Source: Tupaia tana
Taxonomy: Eukaryota; Chordata; Mammalia; Scandentia; Tupaiidae
Direction: 5' to 3'
Assembly (NCBI GenBank): GCA_026018925.1
Contig: JAKSZU010000016.1
Span: 4,029,501 to 4,093,500 of the forward strand
Length of the DNA: 64,000 nt
The notes under the pieces are model-generated. The model did not search any database. It had not been told where the DNA came from and saw nothing but the letters and a program-made list of their open reading frames with translations. Positions 10,497 to 21,375 of the stretch are shown piece by piece (position 1 is the stretch's first letter; every line of letters begins with the position of its first letter). A program made the translations under genes and the position numbers.

Positions 10497-11842
10497 GGAG
10501 AGTGAAAGTGGACTGGTTTGTGGTGGAGAGTGAGAGTGGACTGGTTTGTGGTGGAGAGTGAGTGGACTGGTTTGTGATGGAGAGTGTGAGTGGACTGGTT
10601 TGTGGTGGGTGAGAGTGGACTGGTTTGTGGTGGAGAGTGAGAGTGGACTGGTTTGTGGTAGGGAGTGAGAGTGGACTGGTTTGTGGTGGAGAGTGGGAGT
10701 GGACTGGTTTGTGGTGGGGAGTGAGAGTGGACTGGTTTGCGGTGGGGAGTGGGAGTGGACTGGTTTGTGGTGGGAGAGTGAGAGTGGACTGGTTTGTGGT
10801 AGGGACTGTTTGGGTGGAGAGTGAGTGGGAGTGGACTGGTTTGTGGTGGAGAGTGGGAGTGGACTGGTTTGTGGTGCAGAGTGAGAGTGGACTGGTTTGT
10901 GGTGGGGCATGAGAGTGGACTGGTTTGCGGTGGGGAGTGGGAGTGGACTGGTTTGTGGTGGAGAGTGGGAGTGGACTGGTTTGTGGTGGGGAGTCGGAGT
11001 GGACTGGTTTGCGGTGGGGAGTGGGAGTGGACTGGTTTGTGGTGGGGAGTGGGAGTGGACTGGTTTGTGGTGGGGAGTGGGAGTGGACTGGTTTGTGGTG
11101 GGGAGTGGGAGTGGGACTGGTTTGTGGTGGGGAGTGAGAGTGTGGTGGGGACTGGTTTGTGGTGGGGAGTGGGAGTGAGAGTGGACTGGTTTGTGGTGGA
11201 GAGTGAGAGTGAGAGTGGGACTGGTTTGTGGTGGGGCGTGGGAGTGGACTGCGGGAGTGGACTGGTTTGTGGTGAGGGGTGAGAGTGGGACTGGTTTGCG
11301 GTGGAGAGGTGGAGAGTGAGAGTGGACTGGTTTGTGGTGGGGACTGGTGAGAGTGGGAGTGGGTTTGTGGTGGAGTGGACTGCGTGGGAGTGGGAGTGGA
11401 CTGGTTTGTGGTGGGGAGTGAGAGTGGACTGGTTTGCGGTGGAGAGTGGGAGTGGACTGGTTTGCCGTGGAGAGTGGGAGTGGACTGGTTTGCCTGTGGA
11501 GAGTGGGAGTGGACTGGTTTGCGGTGGGGAGTGGGAGTGGACTGGTTTGCGGTGGGGAGTGGGAGTGGACTGGTTTGCGGTGGGGAGTGGGAGTGGACTG
11601 GTTTGCCTTTTGCGGGGGAGTGGGAGTGGACTGGTTTGCGGTGGGGAGTGGGAGTGGACTGGTTTGCGGTGGGGAGTGGGAGTGGACTGGTTTGCGGTGG
11701 GGAGTGGGAGTGGACTGGTTTGCGGTGGGGAGTGGGAGTGGACTGGTTTGTGGTGGGGAGTGGGAGTGGACTGGTTTGTGGTGGAGAGTGGGAGTGGACT
11801 GGTTTGTGGTGTGGAGTGGGAGTGGACTGGTTTGTAGTGGAG
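10497..11842 (+). repeat. 28-bp G-rich minisatellite (about 48 units)
   Basis: A tandem array whose commonest unit is GTGGTGGGGAGTGGGAGTGG followed by ACTGGTTT (28 bp). The left third is more variable (GAGAGTGAGAGTGG forms, partial units). The right half is nearly homogeneous, alternating TTTGCGG and TTTGTGG versions. The + strand is almost free of C apart from one or two per unit, giving strong G/C strand asymmetry. Because 28 is not divisible by 3, the frames cycle through the unit and stay open on both strands, producing a spurious minus-strand frame of over 500 codons. It begins just downstream of a young SINE. Confidence 0.97.
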
Positions 11843-12669
11843 AATCAAGACCGATTGATAACATTTCTAGCTTGAGGATCTATGCGGACGATGGTGCCAT
11901 TTACAGAGACATGGAATCCTGGAAGAGGATGGATATAGTGAATTTCAGGGGTTGGGTTTATTAAGCTATAAAATACCCTGAAAAAATAAACTCACCGTAA
12001 AAATGGTGTAGAGTTCTTTGAATTTTGCTCAGTTTATATTGCTTTGTAACCATCACCACAGTCAAGATTTAAAGTATTTTATTACCCACCAGATTTCCTG
12101 GTGCTCCCAGACGTTGCCAGCCAGCGCCCCCAGGTACGCTCTTACCTGAATACCTTGCCCTTTCCCAGGGCATCGTGTATGTTGAACCGCGTCCGTGGCG
12201 CCTCGGCAGTCTTCTCATGTACCGCCGTGTTCCTGAGAGCCAGCCTGTGGCTCCGTCTGTCGGCTTCTCGTTGCTTTCACTGCCAGTCGTGTCCTGTTGT
12301 GCACGTGCGCTGAGCTTTGTTTTTTCCGGTACTGGCTGGTGGACATTTGGCTTATTTGCAGTTTTTGATGTTATGAATAAAGGTACTCTAAAAATGTGTG
12401 CGTAGGTTATTTTGGGAAGTACGTTTTCATTTTCATGTATAAATACACGAAAATGGGGTTATTGGGTCATGTGGAAAGTGCTGAGTGCTGATTTTGTACA
12501 TTTGCAGCCTGTAGCAAAGGGGTCTTAGTGGCTCTACATCCTTGTTAGCATTGGCTGTTGTGGGGGTTCTTTCTCAGCCATGCCAGTGAGTGTATAGTTC
12601 CATCTCCTTGCTATTTTCGTTTGTATTTCTGTAGTGATTAATGAGGCTGAGCATATTTCTTCTTCTTCT

Positions 12670-12823
12670 TTTTAAAATATTTATTTAATTCCATTTGTTA
12701 TTATTAGTATTTTTTAATTTGACCAGAGAAAGCGAGAAAGCAAGCCACTAGGTCCGGGACTCAAACTGCAGTCAGCCCATGTGGGAGTCCAGAACCTTAA
12801 CCACCATGTCACCTGCCAGCCTT
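12670..12823 (-). mobile_element. tRNA SINE, type C
   Basis: TTTAATTTGACCAGAGAAAG; CACCTGCCAGCC end, inside L1. Confidence 0.85.
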
Positions 12824-13017
12824 GGCCTAGTATATTTTACATGCTTATTTGCCTTCAATATCTCTGAACTATCTGCTCCAGTCTTTTGCCCATTTGTTAA
12901 TTTTGTTGTATGTTTTCTTACCACTGATTTTTGAGAGTTCTAGGTACTGGTCCTTATTTATGTATATGTATCTGTTTAGATCTATATACAATTATTTGTG
13001 CATCTGTCTATATCTAT

Positions 13018-13110
13018 AAAGATATATATATATATATACACACACATACATATCTATAGATATATTCAGACATGTACATATACATATGTACACATACATA
13101 TGTCTCTGTG
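13018..13110. repeat. TA/CA microsatellite
   Basis: Imperfect (TA)n, (CA)n and CATACATA repeats lie inside the antisense L1 fragment. Confidence 0.9.
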
Positions 13111-13317
13111 TGTGTTGGTATCTGTTCTTTATCAGATATATATTTTGCAAATATTTTTTCCCAGGCTATGTTTTTTTTTTCTTTTTTTTTTTCTTATAAG
13201 TATTAGTTCATGACCAAAAAGTTTTAATTTTTTTTAAGACTAATTAATAGGTGCCTGCACTTTGTTGACTTTTTTGGAAAAATCAAGTTGTAAACTTTTA
13301 TTACAAATTAAAAATGA

Positions 13318-13322
<5 letters not shown>

Positions 13323-13357
<35 letters not shown>

Positions 13358-13607
13358 AGAGGTTTTCGCTATAAGGCGCGTGCGCTTGCCAGACAGACAG
13401 AGAGAGACATAGAGACAGAAAGCGAGAAATCACCCCCCGGGGGGATGGTCACACCGCAATCCCTTCTCCTCCATTCTCCTCTCGGGATGTTCGGCACGCA
13501 CGCACACGTGTCTGGCGTGAGTTTTAAGCCACTGGGTCCGGGACGCGAACCGCAGTCAACTACGTGGGAGTCCAGCGACGTAGTCATTACGCTAACTGCT
13601 GGTTCCC
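13323..13607 (-). mobile_element. tRNA SINE, type A, with a T34 run
   Basis: TSD AAAAATGAAGTTC; inserted in the YBX1 pseudogene 3'UTR. Confidence 0.96.
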
Positions 13608-13696
13608 AAAAATGAAGTTCTTAAAAATCCCAATTTTACCAGATATGAAACAATGTAAAAACCTTTTAAGATGTATTGAGAAAAAACAGACTTTAA

Positions 13697-13885
13697 AAAG
13701 ATTATTTATATAATTTTATTTATTATTATTTTTATTTTTTAATTTGCTGTAGGGCATATGCACTCACCAAGAAGAGAAAGGGAAAGTGAGAAAGCAAGCT
13801 ACCAGGTCCAGGACCCGAACCGCTGACTGCCACCTGGGAGTCTAGTGCCTTAACCACCATAACCAACCATGCCACCTGCTGGCCC
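13697..13885 (-). mobile_element. tRNA SINE, type C
   Basis: TTTGCTGTAGGGCATATGCAC; ends CCACCTGCTGGCCCCC, in the YBX1 pseudogene 3'UTR. Confidence 0.85.
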
Positions 13886-14983
13886 CCAAGCCAGGCCTTT
13901 TTTTTTTTTTTTTTTAAACAGTTTGTTATTACCAAAACAGATATTCGTAGGTAAAAATAATAAAAACACCATCTGCATAAATGCAGCTAGTTCTGGTTAT
14001 CTGTTCACAGACAGAAAGCAAACACTTAGGGTCTTCGGCGCCAATGTTTTGTTCATTTCTTGTTTCTGGCATTTCCTGCTCATGGGTGACCAGACTGGAT
14101 GATGGTAGAGGCTGTAAGTCGGCAGTTACTCGCCCTGCCCTGCTCAGCCTCCGGAGCAGATGGAGCTGATGGAGTCTCTGCTGGTGGATTGGCCGCTTTC
14201 GTCCCTGCCATCTTGTGGTTTGGGTTTTCTGGGCATCTGTGTGGGTACTGGTGGTAGCCACGGTGAGGTGGCTGCCTTGGGTTTCAACCCCTTGACTGTC
14301 CTTACCCTCTCCGTCGCCCCACTCTCTAGGCTGTCTCCGGTGAGGGAACCCTGTGAAATCGTGGCCTGTCACCTGAGACCTGCCCTGCCTCGCTGGCCTA
14401 CCTGTGCTCCTGCACCCTGGTGGTCACTCCCCCTTGCACAGGAGGGAGGGATACTGTAGTTGACGCCCATGGGGTCTCTGCATGTGAGAGGGGAACTGAA
14501 GCCTGCAGTTGGGCCTGGCCTGGCCCTTGGTTCTGTTCTGCACTCCCACTCTCTGGTCATCCTGTCGGCACTTGTGCCAAAGGCCGGAGGTCGTGGAGAG
14601 CATCTGCGACGGGTGGGGCCTGCTGTGTGCCCACCACCCTGACCTGGAACTGCCCCGGGCTGTAACGTCTGCACCCTTGTCTCCTTCAGCCCATCCGACC
14701 CCGCAGTCTCATCCCCTGCACGCGCAGGCTCTTCCCGGGTACTCACCATGGCAGTCGGTGCGTGCACAGCTTCCTGGCGTCATTCCTGTGGATGAGACAC
14801 ACCTGTGCTTTGCGCTGAACCCTTCTACTGACCCCAGATCTTCTCTGTGGTGGCCTTGACCCTGCTGGCGGCAGGCAGCTCCGGCGCTGCTGTCCTGGGT
14901 GGGCAGAGGGGTGGCTGCTGGCATCGGGTAGCGGTGCCTGAGGCCGCCGGGCATGGCAGCTCTGGCGGTGGGGCTACTCGGCT

Positions 14984-15185
14984 CGGGTGTGTGCGCTCAG
15001 CAGAGAGAGAGAGGGAGGGTGAGAGGTCCCTTTCCGGGGGATGGCTGTGCCACAGTCCCTTCCCGGTTTTCCTGTCAGGATTTTGGGCACATGCGTACAC
15101 GTGTCTGGCCTGTTCCTGAAGCCGCTGGGTCTGGGACTCAGACTGAGGAGTCAGCACCTTCACCACCACCCCACCTGTTGGCCCG
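14984..15185 (-). mobile_element. tRNA SINE, type D
   Basis: GTGTGTGCGCTCAGCAGAGAG start without a T-run; CCACCTGTTGGCCC end. Confidence 0.7.
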
Positions 15186-15189
15186 ATCT

Positions 15190-15411
15190 TTGACTTTCCT
15201 TTTATTCCCGAGGGTCCTTACACTGACCGGGTTGGAGGAGTACTCTCTAATGGGCTGTGGGTCACCTGCAGTCCCTTTTCCTCCATCTTGTTGAGACTTT
15301 GGGTGGCATGGGCACACGCCTGGTGTGTTTTTCTAGCCCCTGGGCTGGGATGTGAACTGTGGGGGCCGTGTGGGATCTGGCTCCGTTAACCATTAGGCTG
15401 TGGGACTGGCC
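15190..15411 (-). mobile_element. tRNA SINE, type D
   Basis: CTCTAATGGGCTGTGG core, GTGGGATCTGGCTCC and GTGGGACTGGCCC end. Confidence 0.65.
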
Positions 15412-15529
15412 CATCCCCAAATTCATCACCACCGCTAACTGATTTCAGTGGCCAGACTGTCAGGCAGTAGGGGAGGGCTGGGAGGGCTCCAGGCAGCTTA
15501 TGGCCCATCAGGCATCCTTGCTTTCTGTT

Positions 15530-15640
15530 TTTGCTTTGTTTTAATATTGCCAAAGGTCACTGTGAGACACAGGCGGGTGGGGCGAGAAAGCACCCCCATG
15601 GAGTATGTTCCCACGTGGCCTGTGTTAGTACTTCCGTCTC
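15530..15640 (-). mobile_element. tRNA SINE fragment, type D
   Basis: TTTTAATATTGCCAAAGG and GAAAGCACCCCCATGG only; the head is lost. Confidence 0.45.
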
Positions 15641-15674
15641 TTGTGTTGTTCAGTACAAAGCGACCATAGGGACA

Positions 15675-15855
15675 CTAGTGTGTTTTATTTACGCTTTTAT
15701 CAGCTGATGGACGGCGAGCTAGTTCTTCTTGATCTTTGAAGAATGCGGCAATGAACATTTGAGTTCCAGTTTTTGTGTGGGCATCTTTTCCACTGGGCAT
15801 ATATCTGGGAGTGAAATTGCCGGTTGCCGGGTCACATGGTAACACTTGTTTTGTA
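15675..15855 (-). mobile_element. L1 3' fragment, antisense
   Basis: ATCAGCTGATGGACGGCGAG, AATGCGGCAATGAACATTTG and ATATATCTGGGAGTGAAATTG, then GGGTCACATGGTAAC, match the same antisense L1 segment as in the 12-kb copy. Confidence 0.65.
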
Positions 15856-16058
15856 AAAATTTGCTATAGGGTACATTTACTTGCCAGAGAGAAAGCATAA
15901 GCAGTCCCCAGGGGGGGGATGGCTGCTCCTCAGTCCCTTCTCCATTCTCCTCTTGGGATTTTGGGCGTGCATGCACATGTGCCCAGTGTTTTTCAAGCCA
16001 CTGGGTTTGGGATTCAGACTGCGCAGGTAGCCTTGTGGGATCCAGCCGGCCCCTGTAA
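15855..16058 (-). mobile_element. tRNA SINE, type D
   Basis: AAATTTGCTATAGGGTACA; GTGGGATCCAGCCGGCCCC end. Confidence 0.75.
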
Positions 16059-16261
16059 CTCCCTCCATAATTATTTGGTTTGTGTATACATGACAGTTAC
16101 AGGTATTCAGAAACGGTGGTCCAAGTGCGAAGGTCTAATCTACAGGTGTTTTACATGTAGTTTATATTTTGCAAGTATTACTAGTTAGTGTTGGCATGTT
16201 TTGTGAAAATGTAATTGAATGCAGATTTTCATTTTACAATTAAAATTTGGACCCTATGACC

Positions 16262-16308
16262 TTTTTTCTGTTTTTGTTTTTAGTTTTGCTATAGGGCATG
16301 TGCACTTG

Positions 16309-16353
<45 letters not shown>

Positions 16354-16530
16354 TCACCCTCCCTCCCAGGGGGGATGGCCACGCCTCTATCCCTTCTCCT
16401 CTCAGGATTTTTGGGCATGTGTACACACACACACCTGGCATAAGTTTAAAGCTGCCAGATCCAGGACTTGAACTACACAATCAGTTTGTGGGATCCAGCT
16501 GACTTAACCCCCATGCCACCTGCTACCTCC
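16262..16530 (-). mobile_element. tRNA SINE, type B
   Basis: TTTTGCTATAGGGCATGTGC; the core is an expanded (AG)n run. Confidence 0.82.
16311..16351 (+). repeat. (AG)n microsatellite
   Basis: About 20 AG units, expanded from the GAGAGAGA core of the SINE at 16262-16530. Confidence 0.95.
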
Positions 16531-16534
16531 CCCC

Positions 16535-16776
16535 TTTTTTATTTCTTAATTGCCAGAGTGCAATTAAGTGCCAGTGTGCACTCAACAGAGAGAGAAAGCC
16601 CCCTTCCACGGGGACGGTCCTGCTGCAGGCCTCCCTCCTCCGTTTGTCCAGGCAGCCAGGACTGGGGCATGCGTGCAGGCATCTGTCGTGGTGTTCAGCC
16701 TGCTAGGGTTGCGGTGTGAACTGCAGTCAGCCACGTGGGATTTGGTTCCTGTGCATTGTGCTGTGGGGCCAGCCCT
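16535..16776 (-). mobile_element. tRNA SINE, type D
   Basis: TTGCCAGAGTGCAATTAAG start; CACGTGGGATTTGG and GTGGGGCCAGCC end. Confidence 0.6.
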
Positions 16777-16990
16777 GGAGCCTGTGTCCCTTGCCCTCTG
16801 TGTTAAACCCCAGTCATTGCAAGAGTGGAACTTGGAAGACAGGGAACAGAGATTGCGGTAATGGGAGATTTAAACTTTGCAGATACTCATTGGGACACAC
16901 CCTGTGTTTGACAGTCGAGTTGTGGTTCTTAGTAAGGCACAGAAATGAAGAACAAGATGCAGAGTAGTTCAATAGTCATGGTCCTGTTTG

Positions 16991-17238
16991 TTTGTTTGTT
17001 TCTTTTATTTTTATGAGATTTTTGCTATAGGGCGGCATGCTTCCTGGAGAGACAGAAGGTGAGAAATCACCCGTTAGGGAAATGGCCACACCGCAACCCC
17101 TTCTCCATCTCCTCCTGGGATCTTGGGCACGCATGCACACACGCCCAGCATGAGTTTGAGGCCACTGGGTCCAGGACTCAAGCCGTGGCTGGTCATGTGG
17201 GAGTCCAGTGATGTACTGCTGTGCTAACTGCTGGTCCC
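16991..17238 (-). mobile_element. tRNA SINE, type B
   Basis: TSD GTCCTGTTTS; TTTTTGCTATAGGGCGGC start. Confidence 0.88.
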
Positions 17239-17638
17239 AGTCCTGTTTCTTTGACCTTGTCGCTTTCATGTCCTATTGTAAACTTTCCATGAACAAGTTA
17301 CTATTTAAACTGTTGCAAGTGGGTGAATGAAATGAAAAACTTAAACTTTTTAGTTACATGAGCTTTCTCTTGGGCAAACAGAACTAAACAGACTATTTCC
17401 ACATCGGTTTGCTATTGATGTGTAACTTTGGTGGGTTTCACTAGGCTGGTGCTGCTCCAGCCGTGGTGTCCAGATTTCCCACCCAGCGTAGAGCCCGCTG
17501 CAGATGTGCCCACTGCGATATTTACCCGTTAGTCTCAGCAGCAAGTCAGTGTCAGTTTGATTCTGAAAAGCTAAAAGGTAGTCTGTATAACCATTGAAAT
17601 AATTTACCTACAGTGTGTCTTAAGATCTTAATTTTTCG

Positions 17639-17815
17639 GGGACCAGCAGGTGGCGTGGTGGTTAAGGCGCTGGACACTCCCACATTGCTGACCACAGTTC
17701 AAGTCCTGGACCTAGTGGCTAGCTTTCTCACTTTCTCTCTCTCTCTCCCTCCCTCTCTCTATCTCTCTCTGTGTCTTTGGTCAAATAAAAATTAAAATAA
17801 ATGAATAAATAAAAT
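17639..17815 (+). mobile_element. tRNA SINE, type C
   Basis: GGGACCAGCAGGTGGCGTGG head; TSD ATCTTAATTTTTC (17625 and 18104) now spans a later insertion in its tail. Confidence 0.9.
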
Positions 17816-17830
17816 TAAATAAAAATAATT

Positions 17831-18081
17831 CTTTTTTTTTGGAGAGGTTTTTGCTATGGGGCGCGTGTGCTCGCCAGACAGACAGAGAGAGAGAAAGCGA
17901 GAAATCACCCCCCAGGGGGGATGGCCACGCTGCAGTCCCTTCTCCTCCATTCTCCTTTCAGGATCTTGGGCACACACGCACATGCGCCTGGCGTGAGTTT
18001 AAGCCACCGGGTCTGGGACGCGAACCGCCGTCGACTGCGTGGGAGTCCGGCGACATAGCCATTACGCTAACTGCTGGTCCC
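17831..18081 (-). mobile_element. tRNA SINE, type A
   Basis: TSD AATAAAAATAATTCTTTT, in the tail of the SINE at 17639. Confidence 0.95.
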
Positions 18082-18526
18082 AATAAAAATAATTCTTTTA
18101 AAAAATCTTAATTTTTCTAAGGGAATAAAACTAATCTGAAGGTCATATTGCCAGCGTTTTGATATACAGTTACAAAATAATCCTTACTTTCAAGAAACAC
18201 TCAGCTGACTCAAGGTCAGAGTGGTTAAATGCCGTCCCAGAGCGGATGGAGTTGTCAGGTAGTTCATAAGGTAGGCGCTTCACCTGGTTTAAATGGGCCC
18301 AGGACAGTTCTTAAATGCGGGTGTCCCTGGACCAAGTTCTCACGTCACAGGAGAAGCCTGCTGGTAGAGAAAACAGTAAGGGAAAAGGCGTGAGTCCTTC
18401 TAAGCAGAGAGACTGGGTCATGAGGTCGGGAGCCCGTGAGGAGAGGTCCTTCAGTTTGAAGTCAGATCGTGGCAGCTCGGTGAGCCATGCCAATGAGCCA
18501 GACCTGAATGCAGTCTGTACCGTTTT

Positions 18527-18764
18527 TTAAAGTTTTTTTTTCTTTTGCCTCAGGGCCTGGGTGTTCACTGGAGAGAGAGCAAAAGTGAGAAATCACCCCC
18601 AGGGAGAAGGGCCATGCTGTGATCCCTTCTCTTCCACTTGCTCCCGGGACCTTGGGCACGCACGCACACGCGCCGGTGTGATTTTTAAGCCACTGGGTCC
18701 GGGACTCTATCCACCATGTGGGACCCCAGTGATGGATGAACTGCTACACCATCTGCTGGTCCCA
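18527..18764 (-). mobile_element. tRNA SINE, type B
   Basis: TTTGCCTCAGGGCCTGGG; CCATCTGCTGGTCCC end. Confidence 0.85.
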
Positions 18765-18777
18765 GTGTGAAGCTTAT

Positions 18778-19025
18778 TTATTTATTTATTTTTTTGTAAG
18801 AGAGTTTTGCTATAGGGTGTGTGTGTTTGCTGGAGAGACAAAAAGCGAAAAATCACTCCCCAGGGGGATGGCCACACTGCAATCCTTTCTGAGACCTCCA
18901 TTCTCCTCCCAGGATCTTGGGCACATATGCACACGTGCCCGGCATGAATTTTAGGACCCAAGGTCCAAGACTCAAAGTGCGGTCAACTATGTGGGATTCC
19001 AGCAACATAACCATTACACTATCCA
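18778..19025 (-). mobile_element. tRNA SINE, type B
   Basis: GAGAGTTTTGCTATAGGGTG; ends CCATTACACTATCC, lacking the final GGTCCC. Confidence 0.8.
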
Positions 19026-19077
19026 TTTAGCATGAGAGTAACATGGTCAGTTTTTTGGCTTAGGTTATTTTTATGTC

Positions 19078-19339
19078 TTTTTTTTTTTTTTGGAGAGGTT
19101 TTTGCTATAGGGCGCGTGAGCTCGCCAGACAGACAGAGAGAGACAGAGAGATAGAAAGCAGGAAATCACTCCCCCCGGTGGGATGGCCACACTGCAATCC
19201 CTTCTCCATTCTCCTCTCGGGATCTTGGGCACGCACGCACATGCGCCCGGTGTGAGTTCTAAGCCACCGGGTCCGGGACTTGAACTGGGTGGACTACCTG
19301 GGAGTCCAGCGACATAGCCATTACGCTAACTGCTGGTCC
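19078..19339 (-). mobile_element. tRNA SINE, type A
   Basis: GGAGAGGTTTTTGCTATAGG; CTAACTGCTGGTCCC end. Confidence 0.95.
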
Positions 19340-19499
19340 CTATCTTTCTGTATTTGATTAGGGTAAGATTTTAGATTCTGATATTGAGGTCAAGGAGTTC
19401 TGTATTTTGGTCACTGTGTCCTTAGAGCCTAGAATGGTGCCTGGCAACGTAAGTACTCACTAACAATGTTTTAATGAGGCAGCGGAGTTTTACATAGTT

Positions 19500-19800
19500 A
19501 CGAGCGCAGCTGTCCATAAGGGTCAGAACCCTGCTGTTACCTTTATATCACAGCTCTGTGACTCAGCTTTCTAATTACCCTAGGACTCTGGTTTCTTCTG
19601 TTACCTTTAATCATAGCTGTGATTCAGCTTTGTTAATTACCCTAGGACTCCGGTTTCTTATCTAGAAAATGGAGAAGGCAGTGGGACTCACCTGTCAGAT
19701 TGTTGGGAAGATGAAATGAGATTATGTAATGCACTTAGAATAAATGGGACGTGGCACATAGTAGGCACCACGCAGTCACAGCCGTCACTGCTCACGCTGA
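19500..19800 (-). mobile_element. MIR with an internal 60-bp tandem duplication
   Basis: GTTTCTTATCTAGAAAATGG, GATTGTTGGGAAGATGAAATG, GTAATGCACTTAGAATAAA and GGCACATAGTAGGCACCA follow the MIR order. Upstream, the block from GTTACCTTT to CTAGGACTCYGGTTTCTT occurs twice in a row (19537-19598 and 19599-19660) with slight divergence. Confidence 0.7.
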
Positions 19801-19864
19801 TGGACCGATGCCGGTGCGTTTGTAGGGCTGCACGAGAAGGGTTCCGGGCATACTCAGGACAGCA

Positions 19865-20401
19865 CAGCTGACCCTCGAACAACGTGAGTGTGAGCTGTAC
19901 GGGTGCACCTGATTGTTGTCTGCAGATGTACTGGAAAATACGAGCAGTAATGTAAGTGTATTTTTTCTAACTTACGATTTTCTTTTTTTAAAGAATTGCT
20001 TTGTTTAACTTTATTTGTTTGTTTATTTATTTTAATTTGACCAGAGAGGGACAGAGCAAGAGAGCAAGAAAGAAAGAGAGGGAGGGAAAGTGAGAAAGCA
20101 AGCTGCCAGGTCCAAGACTCGAACCACGGTCGGCCATGTGGGAGTCCAGCTCCCTTCACTGCCATGCCACCTGCCAGCCCCTCATGGTTTTCTTCACATT
20201 TTATTTCTCTAGCTTACTTTATTGTACGAGTACAGTATGTGATACATACAACATATAAAACAGGTCCTAAACATTGATGTTACTGGGAAGGCTTCTGGTC
20301 GACAGTAGGCTGTTAGTATTTGAGTTTTGGGGAGCTGGTTTTCAGCTGCACAGGTCTGTGCCCTGAACACCCCCAGCCCCCGCGTTGTTGGGGATCAGCT
20401 G
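19865..20401 (-). mobile_element. Tigger2-like pogo DNA transposon (nonautonomous)
   Basis: Terminal inverted repeats CAGCTGACCCTCGAACAACG (19865) and CGTTGTTGGGGATCAGCTG (to 20401) match the Tigger2 ends. The interior reads antisense, with GTACAGTATGTGATACATAC and the AGTAGGCTGTTAGTA block. A TA remains on the right flank, and the left has decayed to CA. A type C SINE sits inside (19990-20180). No transposase is encoded. Confidence 0.8.
19990..20180 (-). mobile_element. tRNA SINE, type C
   Basis: Inserted in Tigger2; TSD GRTTTTCTT. Confidence 0.85.
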
Positions 20402-20756
20402 TAGTTGGTGAGGATGTGCTGAGTAAGGCAGGGAGGGGTTAAAGTTCAGTTCCTGAGGTAGAGCCCAGGTAGCTCCGTAGTCCCATCTCTCACCTCCCTG
20501 ACCCCACCTCACGGAGCGCGATCCCCGCCACCCATCCTGACGGCACAGGACGAGGGCAAGGCCAGGAGGTGGCACCTGTGGTGGGCTGAGGAACGAGGGT
20601 GCTACAGCGGACGTGCCCTCTGTATATGTGACTTCGCTGATTCCGTTTCTTTTTCATGAAGCTCATTCCTTGGCGTCTGTTCCCCTTGAGTCCTTTTTTC
20701 CTTAGGACCGAAATAGAAGGAGGCTGGGGTGTGCAGCTGCCCTCTGCCCTTGTTTC

Positions 20757-21012
20757 CTTTTCTTTCTTTCTTTCTTTTTTTTTTTTAAGCTTCTTTCCTG
20801 AGAGGAAGACACAGGCGTGCGCACACGTGCACACACACTCACCCCTCCTGACAGTCCTGCCACATAGCACTCTCTTCCCCGCCTTCCACCAGGATCGTGG
20901 ATGTACCCACCTGCTGTGTTCAGATCATCCTGGATTCGAACTCCAGGTCTTTCCACATGGCTCCAGAATTGTGCTGTAGTGCCCTACTGCCTGTGCCACC
21001 ACGGCTGGGCCA
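20757..21012 (-). mobile_element. tRNA SINE, type D
   Basis: (CTTT)n and T-run, GCGTGCGCACACGTGC, and end CACCACGGCTGGGCC. Confidence 0.6.
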
Positions 21013-21179
21013 CTTTTTTCCTTTCCTCTTTTTTTATGCATCACCTCTCCCTTCCCCATTGTTTCCCTCCTCACCTTTTTCCTTGTGGTGGGAGGAGACG
21101 AGACAAAGGTGGTTTCATCCTGGTTTGACCTTGGCTGTGGACCAGGTGGGTGCTGCAGTCCTGGGAAAGAAGGAAACTT

Positions 21180-21364
21180 TTTTTTTTTTTAAGGATTATT
21201 TATTTAGTTTTATTCATCATCTTTTTTTTATTCATTTTGTTTTTTATTTTACCAAAGAGAGACAGAGAGGGCATGTGAGCAAGCAAGCTGCCATGTCCAG
21301 GACTCTAATCACCGTCAGCCATGTGGGAGTCCGGCGCTCTAACCACCATTCCACCTGCTGGCCC
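21180..21364 (-). mobile_element. tRNA SINE, type C
   Basis: TSD RAAGGRAAACTT; CCACCTGCTGGCCC end. Confidence 0.85.
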
Positions 21365-21375
21365 TGAAAAAGGGA

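Larger units (their letters stand above)
11960..13230 (-). mobile_element. Old L1 3' end, antisense, interrupted
   Basis: GTAACCATCACCACAGTCAAG, GGCTGGTGGACATTTGGCTT, ATGAATAAAGGTACTCT, GGGTTATTGGGTCATGTGG, ATGAGGCTGAGCATATTTC and TATTTTGCAAATATTTTTTC follow the antisense L1 order. A type C SINE (12670-12823) and a TA/CA microsatellite intervene. The L1 stops at AAAAGTTTTAATTTT, where the YBX1 retrocopy begins. Confidence 0.7.
13231..14983 (-). pseudogene. YBX1: YBX1 processed pseudogene
   Basis: Read on the minus strand, this is an intronless, decayed copy of the Y-box binding protein 1 mRNA. From 5' to 3' I can align part of the Ala/Pro/Gly-rich N-terminus, the cold-shock domain region (around 14770-14850), the basic/acidic C-terminal repeats (NQGAGEQGRP-like and RRQPRE-like stretches) and a long 3'UTR that includes the GGTAATAACAAAC stretch and the terminal GCACCTATTAAT. 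The AATAAA is mutated and a T-run on the + strand at about 13227-13236 marks the poly(A) tail. The frame is broken repeatedly, so no product is expected. Two SINEs split the 3'UTR (13323-13607 and 13697-13885), and a third truncates the 5' end near 14984. The copy sits at the edge of an antisense L1 fragment. Confidence 0.85.

Noticed and set aside
10251-11864. Minus-strand open frame of over 500 codons, Pro/Ser/Thr/His-rich
   Set aside because: It is the 28-bp minisatellite read backwards, fused to an antisense SINE; similar frames exist in other phases.
12090-12350. G/C-richer patch as a first exon or CpG island
   Set aside because: The surrounding order of motifs is antisense L1, and CpG density is modest.
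14369-14767. 132-codon minus-strand frame as a gene
   Set aside because: It is a stretch of the YBX1 pseudogene in a shifted frame.
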